Shown here: positions 1 through 12,239 of the stretch, one piece after another
How positions within the stretch are numbered: the first letter of the stretch is position 1
How the letters are laid out: every line of letters starts with the position of its first letter
NCBI GenBank assembly: GCA_037953625.1
Contig: CM075652.1
Span: forward strand, 10,188,501 to 10,252,500
DNA: 64,000 nucleotides
Direction: 5' to 3'
DNA from: Crotalaria pallida
Taxonomy: Eukaryota; Streptophyta; Magnoliopsida; Fabales; Fabaceae
Notes under the pieces: model-generated
What the model saw: the letters and a program-made list of their open reading frames with translations, nothing else
What the model was told of the DNA's origin: nothing
The model's database searches: none
Made by a program: the position numbers and the translations under genes

Positions 1-211
1 TCCTTCCTCCCCACAAACTCTTCTCCTCCTTCTCGTTCCAATCTTCCTCTTTACTTTGCAACTTCCTCTTTGCACACAACATTCAAACACAAGTCTACTT
101 TCTTGTTCAACATATACTTTTTGGTTGAAGGTAAGTCTTCCTCGCTCGTTTCTCTCCTTTTGTATCCCTTGATTTTTCATTTTGCTAGAATGTTTATGGC
201 ATATCTATTAC
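1..211. other. No gene recognised (window edge)
   Basis: This stretch is CT-rich and then AT-rich. A GGTAAG at about 130 could be a splice donor of a gene lying to the left, but nothing supports an exon reading frame. No feature is claimed. Confidence 0.3.
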
Positions 212-512
212 AGAGGTGGCAATTCAGGCTATTCAATCGGGTTGGGACCGGCCTGCTTCGGGCTGGGACCAGGATCAGGCCGGACAAAAAAAAACACCTA
301 ACTAAGTCCAGTAATGGGTCATTGTAATAACTAATCCGGGCCTTTTTTAGGTGATATCAGTGGGTGGCCCGGATGCCCGACAGGTTCAGACTTTATAAAT
401 CAGGCTATAAAGGTTCGAGATCTACTCGGGTTGTAGTTTAAGAGTCTAAGCCAGATAGTACATCAAGTTTATTCGGCTTGCCCCGGTCGGGACGGATTTT
501 TTTGCCAACTCT
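212..512. mobile_element. Short TIR element, MITE-like
   Basis: The ends are imperfect inverted repeats: AGAGGTGGCAATTC on the left and the complement of AGAGTTGGCAAAAAAAT on the right. The interior is rich in GGGCTGGGACC/CGGGTTG-type words and has no coding capacity. The GGTGGCAA-type terminus resembles a common family of non-autonomous hAT-like plant elements. I could not see a clean 8-bp TSD (left flank ATCTATTAC, right flank AATCTACAA), so the family assignment is tentative. Confidence 0.4.
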
Positions 513-943
513 AATCTACAATCTAGAATCCTATTCTGGACAAATGGAGAATCTGTCAGGCACAAATCTTGTGGTTTTTTTAGGGAACAGATCTCTTATC
601 TATTCCAATATATATGTTTTTGATTTTGAATCCGTCCCATTTATTGGTTTTGTAACACCCTACCCTAATTAATACACTAATTACCTCGATTAGAAATTGG
701 TCATTTGAAAATTATTTTTAAAACTCTTAGTTACTCATTAAAACTCTTGTTTACATTAATTACTTATGAAAATCTTCGTAAAATCGGACGGAGTTTACTT
801 TGCTTTAGGGACATTTCCAAAATATTAGTTTCCCCCGTAAAACCTGTGTGATCACTTTTATAAAATCAGCAGTAAGTCAGTAAGGTCAAAAATATTAAAA
901 GGTATTAATTACATCTTTCTCCAAAATATTTACAAGTTGTTGG

Positions 944-2538
944 TGAGGAAATCGCAATTGGTGGTTGGAGAGACAAAGGAACCCTAGGAATACACCTAGA
1001 AGGGGGGTTGAATAGGTGTTGAAGCTACCTTGAAAGATTTTCTAACGAAACAAATCGAAACAATCAAAACAAATGATTTTTACAAATTCTACAGTACTTA
1101 ATCGATTAAGCAAGTCGTGTACTCGAGTAGTACTCGATTAAGCTTGAACTTAATCGATTAAATATGACAGAAAAACAGAAAAATCAATTTTCATTCGAAT
1201 ACGAAAATCAATCAATTCACATGCAAGATCAGAGATTCAGCGGAAATGATTAACACCTATATTCTTATTGATTAACCTAGTTATGAAAATGATTTTCCCT
1301 TTATCAATTTGAACAATTAAAGATTCAATTCAATCAATTATGAAAATCAATCTTTCTAGGTTTTCAACCAAGAACGCAATCAAATGACTTGAATATAAAG
1401 AGTAAGGGTTTAGAGATACGACACAGTGATTTATCCTGGTTCACTTTCATCCACTTGAAAGCTACATCCAGTCCCCTCTTCAACCAAGAGAGATTCTTCA
1501 CTATGAGGAATTAGAGTTCTCAAATTACAAGTGATTGCCTCACAAGACTCCCTTCTTGCTAGCCTACAAGAGATAACCGACACCCTTGCCTTGTAATCCT
1601 ATTGATCTTCTCTCTAATCTAACCTCTACCCCTTGTTGATAATCGACACAACAAGTCTTCAATTGCTTGATGATAAACCACACACCAAGGCTTCACTTGC
1701 TTGATTCACAACCAAGACTTCTTCTTCTTCTTCAATAAGAATGCACTTGCTTGATGATAAAATCGACACACCAAGACTTCTTGTTTGTTGTAGTGGCTTG
1801 CCTTCTTGCAAAGATTACAACACAATAGAAAACACAAAATAATCCTATGAATCTCAATCAAGAGTTATGACAATTCACCATAAGAGATTCAAAGGTTCTT
1901 GATCAAAGAATATGAAAATATGAGAACTTTGATCTTTAGAAAAATGAAAGAGAATAGAGTGGCTTGATTCTTTGTAAAACTTGTATGAAAATGATTCTAA
2001 CTAATCACAAATAATAGGAAAAGGTTTATATAGAATACCCAAAAGTTGTAGCACATAAAAACTGATTTTGAGAAGTCAAAAACGTATTTTAAAAATCAGT
2101 TCAGCAGTACTTAATCGATTAAGCAAGTCGTGTACTCGAGTAGTACTCGATTAAGTTATCACTTAATCGATTAAGTTGGTACTGTACATGTTCAAAACTT
2201 GTTTTCTCAAAATCCAACCTTTCCTTTAAAACCTTTAAGCCACCTATTGATTCTAGGTTAAGTGAAAACTCAAATTATGATTTAATCATGACTTATGAAT
2301 GAGATTCACTACCCTCTATAATAATCTACCCAAATAAAAAACCTATGAAGCTTGAGAGGCAAAAGATAAAAGAAATACAAATACACTCAAACTTAGGTCT
2401 TCATGAGCTTGCTTTCTCTCTTCTTCATTTGATGTTTGTTGTTGCTTGTTGAGCTTGAAACTTGATCAACACTTGTAGCTTGTTCAAAAACACTTTGTCA
2501 TTATCAAAACATTCATCATGTTCATCATGGAACTAACA
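944..2538. mobile_element. Nested solo LTR (about 1.6 kb)
   Basis: It starts TGAGGAAATC and ends GGAACTAACA (TG...CA). It is bounded by an exact 5-bp TSD, GTTGG, at 939-943 and 2539-2543. Near its left end it has the GGGGGGTTGAATAGG stretch, similar in style to the GGGGGGTGAATCGAG stretch in the copia LTRs at 44652 and 51643. A copia-type LTR is therefore likely, but it is not the same family. There is no internal region. It carries TTAATCGATTAA palindromes in a block at 1094-1163 that is repeated at 2104-2178. Confidence 0.8.
1094..2178. repeat. Duplicated palindrome block inside the solo LTR
   Basis: About 70 bp at 1094-1163 and 2104-2178 share the same order of words: CTTAATCGATTAAG, then GTGTACTCGAGTAGTACTCG, then a half site, then a second TTAATCGATTAA. 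The two copies lie about 1 kb apart in direct orientation, one near each end of the LTR. Confidence 0.75.
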
Positions 2539-5350
2539 GTTGGAATGGTTTGATTCTTTCCAAAATATTGTACATAAATAAAAGTCCCAAACAAAACCCA
2601 TGACCAACACATGGTCACCGAACTAACTAATTACACTCCACGATGTGGAGTGTACTCCTGCTCGGCCATGACTCCTGTAAGCTCCTTTTGTACCTGTAAT
2701 AAAAATAGCAAGAAGGGTAGCATTACACAGAACTTAGGAAATAATTTATAGAAAGTCATAGTAATAAACTAAGCCTAATATACTTACAACATAGCATTCA
2801 ATTTCATGATCACTTAACCCTTTCCTATCCCTTCATCTATTATTCATTTTCCCCATTAGGACTATCTCACATGTCAGCCATTTACACCCACTAGGAAGAT
2901 CCCGCCCATTAGGAGAATCCCACCCATCAGGAATTTTCCACCAATTAGGACACACCAGTTAGGACTTTCCTACATTTACTAACCCTTTCCTATTCGTTCT
3001 TCTACTTCTATTCCCTCCTATAAGTTTTAGCCAACTTTTAATCATTTTAATTGTGCATAATGATTCCGTGGGTACACCCTTCACCTAACAGGCTTTTCCA
3101 CCAAATGGGCATTTCCACTTGAAGGGCGTTTCCACCTGAAGAGCATTTCCACCTAATGGGCCTTTCCATCTAGGGGCATTTCAACCTAACAGTGCATTTT
3201 GCCTAATGGGATGTTGTCACCCATACGGATCATTAGTTAGCGCGATAGTTATTCAGGCCCTCAATGGCCACATTCATTTTCCTATATAGTAACAAATTAA
3301 ACCTACACGTATATCAACACAACCACATCATTCAAATATTCCACATTTAGCATCTTTAACTTATTTTCTTTCTTTGTCCAAGGTTATCAAATTAACTCTA
3401 GGTTATTCTAAGCAATCATTCATCACATACTTGTACATATTCAGTTCATCCCTTAATTTATGATACCCATTTACTTTATATCTTATGTTCATTTCAAGCC
3501 TTCCACCCCTCATACACATACACATAAACATCGTCATTCAAATATTACATAGCAACATTTAATATCCACATAAATTCACTATCATCATCCACTACCCTAA
3601 GGTTCCTTAACTTATATCTATGTACCTATTCCCTTCTAATCTTAGCTACCACTATAAGCATCCTAGAAATCATGCCCTAAATCAAGGTAATACCACCTTC
3701 TTACCTTGAATGAGAGAGAGGTAGAACCTCACATCCCTAGCTCTTACTCCTTAGCTCTTGACTTCCTAGAACTTGAACCATCTAGCTTTAGCTCCTTATT
3801 TCTTGTCCTTGTGAACCTTAAAGCTTGAATCTCCTAGGTTTGACTTGATAGAGTATAAGAACCCATTGTCATGGAGCTTAGAAACTCAAGGAAGAAAGTG
3901 ATGGGGGCGTGTGGTGGTGATGATGTTGTGAGGGTGCTCTTGATCCTTGGTTCTTCATGAAAAAGATAAAGGAATGAAGCTCTCCTTCTCTTGTCCAAGA
4001 TAATAAGGGAGCATGAGCAAAAGAGTGTCTCCATGGTTATGGAGAAGGAAAACACAAAGATGATGATAATGAAGATGATGATGTCGGCGTGTGGATGGTG
4101 GTGTTGAGGTTGGTGTCCTTGGGCTTGGCTTTGGTGTTTGTTGATGATCTTGATGATGATGGTGTGTGATGAGCTCTTGGCTCTTGCTCTTGGACTTAGA
4201 GAGAAGAAGATGGAAATGAAGTAGTGAATGAATGAATAAGCGTATGTGTGTTTGTTGTTTTTTTGTTTTATGAGAAGAGAAGGGTTTGCACGGAAAGGAA
4301 TATGTGGTGGTGAGGGAATGACTTCCTACGGAAGCTTGGAGGGTGTGGTGGTTAATTAGTGGCTTCTTGGGGAAGCCTTATAGGAGTGGCCTCCAAGTCA
4401 CTTATTTTTTTCAACTCTAAGGAGGTGGTAATCGATTACCTTCAAAAGTAATCGATTACCCCATGAATTCCTTTTTATTTTTTTTCATCCAGAGAGGAGG
4501 TAATCGATTACCTTCAAAAGTAATCGATTACGTTGCCAGATTTTCACCCCTTGCATTTCAAAATGCCATATCTCCTTCATTAACCGTTGGATCTTGCTCA
4601 AATTTGGAGGTAAGCTCCCTATGACCATTATCTTCACATCCAACGATGGAATTTGTGTTTTAAGTCGTAAATAATTTATTTCTAATTTCCTAATATAGGG
4701 TGTTTATAACACCGAAAACATCGTTTCTTACGCTCTTCTGTTCCTCTTTAAATCTCTTATTCGATGTCAATGCTTCTTAACTCCTTTATGGCACTCATCA
4801 GAATCCTAATCCATCACCTTAAACCTTATTTAGCATAATTATCATTTTATAATCCTATTATTATTCTAATTATTCTTGGAGTTAAAATTCGGGATGTTAC
4901 AGGTTTGGCGGATGAAGTATTCACTTACTAAATAACCAAGGGTAAAACCAGAAGGATAAGCCATCAGTTTCAAAAATAGATGAGCCATTAGTTCCATGGA
5001 CAGTAATCCGTTAGGTAGAAATTTAATGCTCGCGGATTACCCATACGTTTAGTTATCATAGTTTTTTTTAGAATTTATTTAAATTAAGTTATAATATATT
5101 TAAAATAATGTTTGTTTTGTTCAATTGATTTAACTTTCAGGTATGAGCACTACTAGAATTTCTGAGTGTAAAGGTGTAGAAAACAGGGGCCAAAGTCAAG
5201 GTCGTGGGAGTCAAGATGCACCTGAGGCACAAAGTGGAACTCGGGTAGAAAGCCCAATTCCTAATAGGTCTAACCAAAATCGTTAGGTGGATGGGAGGCA
5301 TACTGGTGACGAATATGCTGCAATGTAAGGGACTTCTGAATTGAGTGCTG

Positions 5351-5362
5351 GAGTAACACCCT

Positions 5363-5400
<38 letters not shown>

Positions 5401-7858
5401 CAAAATAATTAAATAGACAAATAATCTCTTGGTAATTTTTCAAAATAATCATTCACAAAATTGACATGTTTGACGTTCCCAGTATTAATAATAATAATAT
5501 ATGACATTCACATGTAGTACAGAAAAGTGAAATTCTTAAAACTTTTCAATCACACATAAACCTGTTCTAAATATTTAATTCACAACAGTCTGAAATCTGT
5601 TCAAAACCTGTACAAGCATTATAACTTTTAATATGTTCATTCATTATAGTCCATAATAGTATATGTGTAAGTTTTTTCCAAAAGTATAAGGCTCTAGGCT
5701 AAAGAAATTACGTACATTTTCAAAATATACATATATCCTTATATTCACAATACAAAATATCCTGGAGCATTATGGTTGCACTAACTAACAAGATTTAGTC
5801 CGACAAGGACTAAATTCATACTCCACTAGTAGGAGTATGTTTCTCCTCGGCAGGGGGAAATGCAAATACACCTCCGATACTTAAAAAGATACAACTAGGG
5901 ATTGAGACATTTTCATACAGTTCAAGTAATAATATTTGAATAATTAATAACATATCATAAATAATTATAAGCAAGCAAAAGCCAATAATCCCAAACAAAT
6001 GCATATGATGCATGTCCTCAACAAAATCCTATGTCAACTAATGCATATGAATGCATGCACGTCTCTCATATTATCCAATCATTGGCTCCTATTCTATTTG
6101 AATCCATTCTTTGGATTCTATTAATTCTCTTTTCCATTATTTACATCTGGATCCAATCATTGGATTTTCTTTTCTCTTTTCATTATTCATTTCCCAATCT
6201 GGATTCTCACTCCATTCTCAATTCATAACCTCACATCTCCCACCACTTTTGGGAAAGACTAACTGAGAGTAAGCGTCTCACAACCAATTCTTGCACAATA
6301 CTTGGCCTCTCTCGGTTCCAGGTACGACTTTAGTTGACTGCCCAAGTTGGCTATAGCCAAGACCACCCTGACCGGCACTGAAGTGACTAAGTGACCGATA
6401 GAATTGCTTTGGTTAACCCAGAACCGATCCCAAACAAGGGTAGCTAATCCAATTCTGTAGTGGATTAAGGTTCTACCCAATAAAAATTCTCGTTGTTGTT
6501 TCATTAGCATAACCTAGTCACTCTAGCACTCTCGATTGTTCGGTTCTATAAACTATCATGTCAGCCAATTATCATACCCTGATGTCCAACCTTGTGCCTC
6601 CATGAATGATGCATGACTATCCATACTTTTGATTGAACTTGGATTATATTATCTATTTTCATTGGTTTAATTTCTCAAGTCTTTACACCCTTTTCATATG
6701 TGTAAAGTCATTCATTTCACTCTTATCCTTTTATATCCATGTTCATTCAAGAGTATGTGTTAATAACACAAACCTGTAATATGCCCTTGGGTCATTAGAA
6801 TTTGATTAGTAATTATTTTCTATAAACTGCCTTGCGACACTTTTTGTGCAAATTTTAGCACTGTAATAGGTTACAATGTGTCTGTAACCAGTTGCAATTG
6901 ACAGCAACATATAAATTTGAAGTTTGACTTGTTTTGTTCAATCACTAATCCATTTCTAATGACTTTGGACCTTCAAGTACTCAACCATAATTCAATAATT
7001 CAATTATGTAAACAAATCATGCTCATTGATTGAATTCAAATATAAAATCACAACATTCCCTCATTTATGTATCATACTAATTTAAATTCATAAAACCTCA
7101 TAAACATCATTTCAATTCCACAACTTATAGCCATAAATAACTCATTATATATATTAGTTCAATTCACATAGATTCAAATAACCGAACATACATACCTAAT
7201 CATAGATCAATAATAAAAATTGGTGCTTCCGATTCTATTTTAAATATATCTTTTTCTTCAAGCATTCTCCTTTAAGCTAACGACATATTATTCAAATCTA
7301 ATTACGTATTCAAATTAAACTATTTGTTTCAAAGTCACATAATCGAAACAGAACTATTTTATTACTCACTAATTCAACTTATATTTCATTTCTTTCATTT
7401 ATTCGCTAAACTTGGTCAAAATTGATTCCTTTCCTATTCACAAACCCTAAGTGGGTCATTATTCACAATAAATCCCTAAACCCTAACAAATACTAAAACC
7501 CAAATAACAGAAAATGACTCCTCCCTTACCTTTGAGGGGGAAGGAGTTTGATTCTTTGCCTCTATCTCTTGGGTAACTTGATTTCTACTTGTTTCTCTTT
7601 GTTTTCCACTCCTTTGATAGTTATCCCCAATTTATTTGAAGGACTGAGAAGGGTTTTTTTTATGATGGGAGAAGGATTGGAGAGAGTTTAGTGATGATTG
7701 AGGGTTTTTGGAGGTGAATTGAGTAAGGGAAGTTTACGAAAGAGGAAAAATTTGTGTTATGGAAGCAAAAATTCGAGTTTCCCTTTCTCTATGGTGTTGG
7801 GAATCCTTAGGGTTGGGGGTTTTTGAGGTTTTTCCTTTTCTTTTTGCTCCCACCAACG

Positions 7859-7899
<41 letters not shown>

Positions 7900-8073
7900 G
7901 CAGTTAACCAGTTAAGGGGTTCTCTTAATCGGTTAACGTGCTACATACCCCCTTTTTTTTTAAAAAAAATCCTAATTGCATACTAGCACCTAATCAATTA
8001 CAAGAATAATGGAGAAACACACCAAACACAACATTTTAATTTATTATTTAAAGTTAACATACAAAACGTTACA
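5351..8073. mobile_element. LTR-like insertion splitting the PMD gene
   Basis: The left edge reads AGTAACACCCTAC and the right edge AACGTTACA, resembling the TGTAACACC...GTTACA termini of the other long LTRs in the window. The first bases are altered and I found no matching 5-bp flanks. The interior is AT-rich with no pol reading frame, as expected for a solo LTR. It contains (AT)n at about 5366-5396 and (AT)n(GT)n at 7859-7899. The exact boundaries are uncertain. Confidence 0.5.
7859..7899. repeat. (AT)n(GT)n microsatellite
   Basis: A short run of AT dinucleotides passes directly into about 14 GT dinucleotides. A second AT microsatellite lies at about 5366-5396. Both are in the LTR-like insertion and neither is coding. 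Confidence 0.95.
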
Positions 8074-8805
8074 GCTCACCTACCGGTACATAAGGAGATG
8101 AGTCTGCACCCGTTGATACAGCTATGGAGGGACCATTTAAGGGGGATCCCGAGGATCTTTCTCTCATGGTGACTTACTATACCCATGTTGCGTCTGCTAT
8201 ATGGCGTGGTGAGGTATGTATTTATGGGTATACTTAGTATTTGTGTGATATTTTGCATCCATTAATCAAATATCACATACATTGACATTATTTTATTTTT
8301 ATTGTGGGAGTGAGATGCTAAAATTTAACTCTCACAATTGGAAGATAAATCTTTGTGTGTTACATAATTGGTCAGGTCCAGTGCAAGACATTGTGACAAG
8401 GTTTGGATTGGCACAACTAGTGGCGAGCACATACGTCAATTGTGACAGGACACTGCTTGCATCTTTTGTGGAACGTTGGCACCCTGATACCAACTCCTTC
8501 GATCTGCTCTTCGGTGAGATGATTATCACTTTGGATGATGTATCATTGATTCTACACAAACATGTTAGTGGGTACTTTGTTAGTCCCTGATTTATTACGC
8601 AACAAACTGCTATTGAATGTTTAGTGGAATTGTGCAAGATATCATCCTTTAGTGTAGTGGTGCCAAATATTGTTGTGGTGAATAAGGGTAAAATTGTTGT
8701 ATGCATTTTATTGGTTGATCGACCGTATTGATGTTATGTTAGGTGTGGACCCGCCATAGCATGATTGCACTGCAAGGACAATAATGTTTTATTTGTTGGG
8801 TATGT

Positions 8806-9027
8806 GTCTCTTTTTTTTTAAAAAAAAAAAAGAAGTTCACAACTGTTGATATAAGAGTCATATAGGTAAGGAGGTGCAAAAAAATTTTAAAAAACACGTA
8901 TGAGTAATAATGAAATGGTTATTAATAAAATCTTCCAACCTTACTTTTGTTATCCAACAAAACTATTTCACATAACAAAACGTCCCTTAAATATAGTTTT
9001 CTAAGATATCTTTACGATTTTATGTTT
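8806..9027. other. No gene recognised
   Basis: AT-rich sequence with two homopolymer runs (T then A) at about 8812-8831. Nothing else is evident. Confidence 0.4.
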
Positions 9028-9460
9028 GGCTTGTTTAAGTTATTGGTTCCTGAACCAGATTATCTTTTGGAATTGATCTTTGAACTTATTTTTTATATTT
9101 TAGATCCCTAAACTTTGCTTAAACATTTGGAAATGGTCTTTACATCACTTAAATTATGATATGACTGACGACATGTCATATCACATTTGCCACGTTGAGA
9201 GGTAACGTGTCACGTGTATTTTTTAAATAAAAATTTCAAATGTATTAAAAATAATTAAAAATCGCATTTTTTAAAAGAAAATCGAACATTTAATTAATTT
9301 TTTTCAATTACAAAAAACCATGTGATCACATAGCACAACACTTGTTAATGTTACAAAAGTGACATCATATGTTGTCTACTTTAAATGACAAAATAATCAT
9401 TTTCAAATATTTAAACAAAGTTCAAGCATGCAAAACATAAAAAAATCAAGATAACTCATG
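9028..9460. mobile_element. Degraded long-TIR MITE, relative of 63116-63622
   Basis: It shares an ordered series of words with the better-preserved copy at 63116-63622: GGCTTGTTTAAG, CTTTTGGAATTG, ATCCCTAAACTTTGCT, then GTAACGTGTCA in the middle and AAACAAAGTTCAAG near the right end. The right terminus has decayed and no TSD is visible. Confidence 0.6.
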
Positions 9461-9590
9461 AAGAAATTATATTAGACTACATTAGAACCTTACTCTTCAT
9501 TTTTATTTTATTTTATGTTATTCAATATTATTATTTTGTTATACTCCGTATCTTATAAGCATTCTCTCAACCAGCGTTTTAAGTTTGTTA

Positions 9591-9939
9591 CTCCCTCATT
9601 TTCACAATGTTTGGCCTTTTAGATATGAGCACACAGATTAAGAAAGTGTTAATTATTGTAAGTATTATGTATAGTTTGTCTAAAATGCCCCTATTTAATC
9701 CTTATTGAAAATTGTAATAGTATTTAATTTTTATTAGTAAGTGTGTCCATTAATTAATGCATAGTGGTTTAGAGATGAGAGAGATGATAAAAGTAGAATT
9801 AATGAGGAGTAAGAGAAATGATTGAATGAAAGGTTAATATTGGAAAAAAAAATATGTTTGTGTATTGAAAATGTAAAAGGCCAAACATTATGAAACAAGA
9901 AAAAAAGGCTAAAAGGCCAAACATTGTGAAACGGTGGAG
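9591..9939. mobile_element. Stowaway-type MITE
   Basis: The terminal inverted repeats are CTCCCTCATTTTCAC... and ...GTGAAACGGTGGAG, extended inward by the matching words ACAATGTTTGGCCTTTTAG and its complement. A TA dinucleotide lies on each side (9589-9590 and 9940-9941), the usual Stowaway target. The AGGCCAAACATT word also occurs twice near the right end (9879 and 9914 region), suggesting a partial internal duplication. Confidence 0.8.
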
Positions 9940-10025
9940 TATTAATTAGAGTCTTAGACAATATTTGATTCCTAAAAAATAACAACCTAAAACTTATTTC
10001 TATTACCCAAAAATACTCCACTAGT

Positions 10026-10125
10026 GTCCGCGTAAGACAGCCCAGTTGGTGGCTGCAGGGACACTTAGGATTTCCCCCTCCCCCAAGTCATGGGTTCTAG
10101 TCCCAGACCTCCCATGTAAACCAAA
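10026..10125 (+). mobile_element. tRNA-derived SINE
   Basis: A roughly 100-bp unit with an A-box-like segment (GCCCAGTTGGTGGCTGC) and a B-box-like segment (GGGTTCTAGTCCC), ending in an A-rich tail. It is flanked by a long direct repeat ending ...TACTCCACTAGT (10009-10025 and 10126-10142), which is the target duplication expected of LINE-mediated insertion. Confidence 0.8.
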
Positions 10126-10142
10126 AAAAATACTCCACTAGT

Positions 10143-10969
10143 TAAGGTAAGTTACATGGTTCAACCGACTATAATACTGTATCTTCAATCATGTCAATTG
10201 ACAAATTGTTCATCACAAAATCTTTCTTAATAATTTGGTTTATGCGTTGTTTTTTTCTCCCAGTACCTTTATCAATTGTATTAACTTCTATTTCATCTAC
10301 TTTTTTTTTACTAGAGCTACTATTTCTCTACTCCCATGTCTAAACTATATAAGGCGAGAGATTTTATCATATTTTTAAAATAAAAATCACCCGAATTTTT
10401 TCTATAATACATTCAATTATAATTCTATTTTGGCTTAATTATGTCTCAAATTCATGAACTTTTTAGGGTTATTTTGTCACAACTCTTGTTTGTTTTTTTC
10501 TTCTGGGTTTGCCATATATTTCTTCCATCAATTCTGACCAAATTTTGCTTATATATGATATCGAAATCTTAGTCAGGCGTAGGAGGTTAGTCGTATGATG
10601 CATGCCACATGTGTAATAAAGACGACCTCTCTTTAATTTTTTTTTGTTTTAAACTAAAAATATAAAATATTGATTTTTTAGTTTTTTATTTTTTTTTTAT
10701 TTCTAAAAAAGAGTCTTCCCTTACATGACACCATGTGATATCAAAGTGACTAACTTTATAATATCTCGATTTAGTAACTTGAAAATATTTGAACTTCTAA
10801 AAATTATAGTGAAAATCTGAGTAATTTTATTTATTTATTTTTTAACAATAAGTTGCAAGTCTGATTGATAAAGTAAACTTTTTTTTCAAAAACATTTCTC
10901 TTGCAATACTCTCATCATTGTGGTCCACTTCATCACACAAAACCACATAACTTAAGCTCGCAAATCGAG
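10143..10969. other. No gene recognised
   Basis: AT-rich intergenic sequence with several poly-T and poly-A runs. No reading frame, tRNA or clear terminal repeats were seen. Confidence 0.4.
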
Positions 10970-12234
10970 CTGTCACATTTCCATCCTCAAACTCTTTTCA
11001 TAATTTGCAACAATGGTTAATTACGGAAAATATTTCATTGATTTATTGAAACTTATTCAAAAATCTTACAATGTCATAATTTCGCCACCATTACATTATT
11101 CAATACAAAATTTGATAATTAAAATAAAAAGGGGTACAGAAAGAGTAGAGCAATAATATCCAAGCGGCTCGGCAAGAGCTCAAGACTAAACACTAAACTA
11201 CACGTCTAAAGCCTATTCGACTAAGGCTCCTTGTGAACCATCTCTTGCTCCACACCTTCCTCTTGGTCTATCTCTTGCTCTTCTTCCACTTCTAGTTCTT
11301 CATCAGTGTCATGTCGTAATGGCAATGGACGACCGCCATCAAATAACAAAACTACAAGGGTCCACAAACAAAGGGGAAAGCAGAGAGAGTAAGCGATCCG
11401 GACGAGGCTAACGTCGACGGTGTGAGTTTATGGTAGACAGTATATTAAGACCAACACCACATTCATAAAAACACATATATATAAACATCAATTCACATTA
11501 AATCAAAGACTTAAGAGTAACTCATACACTTAGCAACATTTGATTGGCCTTTCACATCACTTAATCACATAGAACATATTCTTATAATTAACCATCTCTT
11601 TGATCAAGGTATCACATCACTTAATCACTTGGGGAGAATTCTTACAATTGATAATCTTTTGATCAAAGTTTCACGTTATCACATCTGCCAATGATATGGG
11701 GAGGAATATCATTGGGGTAGCAAGTTTAGTTTGCAAACACGGCTACATCTCCTTCATAGTTCCAACCACCTAGTTCGGAAAGCAAATGGGAGGTACAGGA
11801 ACCTTAACCACGTAGGCCTCGAAGTCGAAAAACACAATGTTGCAACCACCACACGTGGCCAATCTTAACATAATATCACATTATTCAAAATTACACAAGG
11901 GGTCCATACACATCGAACATCTAGCCTCGTTCAGGTTCCCTCTCACGATTCACAAGTTGCTCAAGGGGGCGACATTACTTCTCTAGTTCTGTAGTGCAGT
12001 CCACACTACGACCACGCTCAACCATAAAGACCTGATCATTGTAGTCTCGTCTTGCCTAGAAAAGCACTTGAGTCTTCTTGACGTTCACCGTTTTTGCCCT
12101 CTCCTATCACAATCCACACATGAGCACCCGCAGGTACTCAAGGTATTTTTCCTCTCCACTACTCCACACTCATCTTGCAGGGTTAGAAAAGTCTTTTAAA
12201 TTTATTTACACAGGGTTGGTCTACCCATTCTAAG
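10970..12234. repeat. LTR-like host repeat, interrupted by the Tat-like element
   Basis: Non-coding and more GC-balanced than its left neighbour, this sequence resumes at 20754 and runs to about 20930 after the Tat-like element. Its style (short promoter-like and purine-rich words, no frame) resembles a long gypsy LTR. A possible left end is TGTCACATTTCC near 10971. I did not find a matching right end, so it is annotated only as the interrupted host sequence. Confidence 0.35.
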
Positions 12235-12239
12235 CCACC

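Larger units (their letters stand above)
651..4901 (-). mobile_element. Gypsy-type solo LTR (about 2.65 kb), interrupted by a nested solo LTR
   Basis: The block begins TGTAACACCC and ends TTCGGGATGTTACA. It is flanked by an exact 5-bp duplication, GGTTT, at 646-650 and 4902-4906. The same ends bound the complete LTR at 57941-60746, which has a primer-binding site next to it, so this is the same kind of LTR. By that comparison it is in minus orientation (5' end at 4901). No PBS, polypurine tract or pol coding is present, which fits a solo LTR left by LTR-LTR recombination. Removing the nested element at 944-2538 plus one TSD copy leaves about 2651 bp. The 4428-4531 part holds four perfect GTAATCGATTAC palindromes. 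Confidence 0.8.
5143..8805 (+). pseudogene. Broken plant mobile domain (PMD / MAIN-like) gene
   Basis: The recognisable part is at 8124-8213 (reading GPFKGDPEDLSLM...YYTHVASAIWRGE) followed by a GT donor and a second exon from 8315 to about 8590. That exon includes FGLAQLV, SFVERWHPDTNSFDL and GEMIITLDDVSLILH, which are hallmarks of the plant mobile domain found in MAIN-like proteins and some MULE/gypsy-associated genes. After a stop at 8588-8590 similarity continues in broken frames to about 8805 (TIMFYLLGM). A Ser/Gln/Gly-rich start with ATG at 5143 (MSTTRISECKGVENRGQ) may be the original N-terminus, but it has in-frame stops. It is separated from the PMD exons by an LTR-like insertion of about 2.7 kb. 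Not functional. Confidence 0.65.

Noticed and set aside
10026..10125. A functional tRNA gene
   Set aside because: Only box-like segments are present without a foldable cloverleaf; A-rich tail and long TSDs show a SINE.
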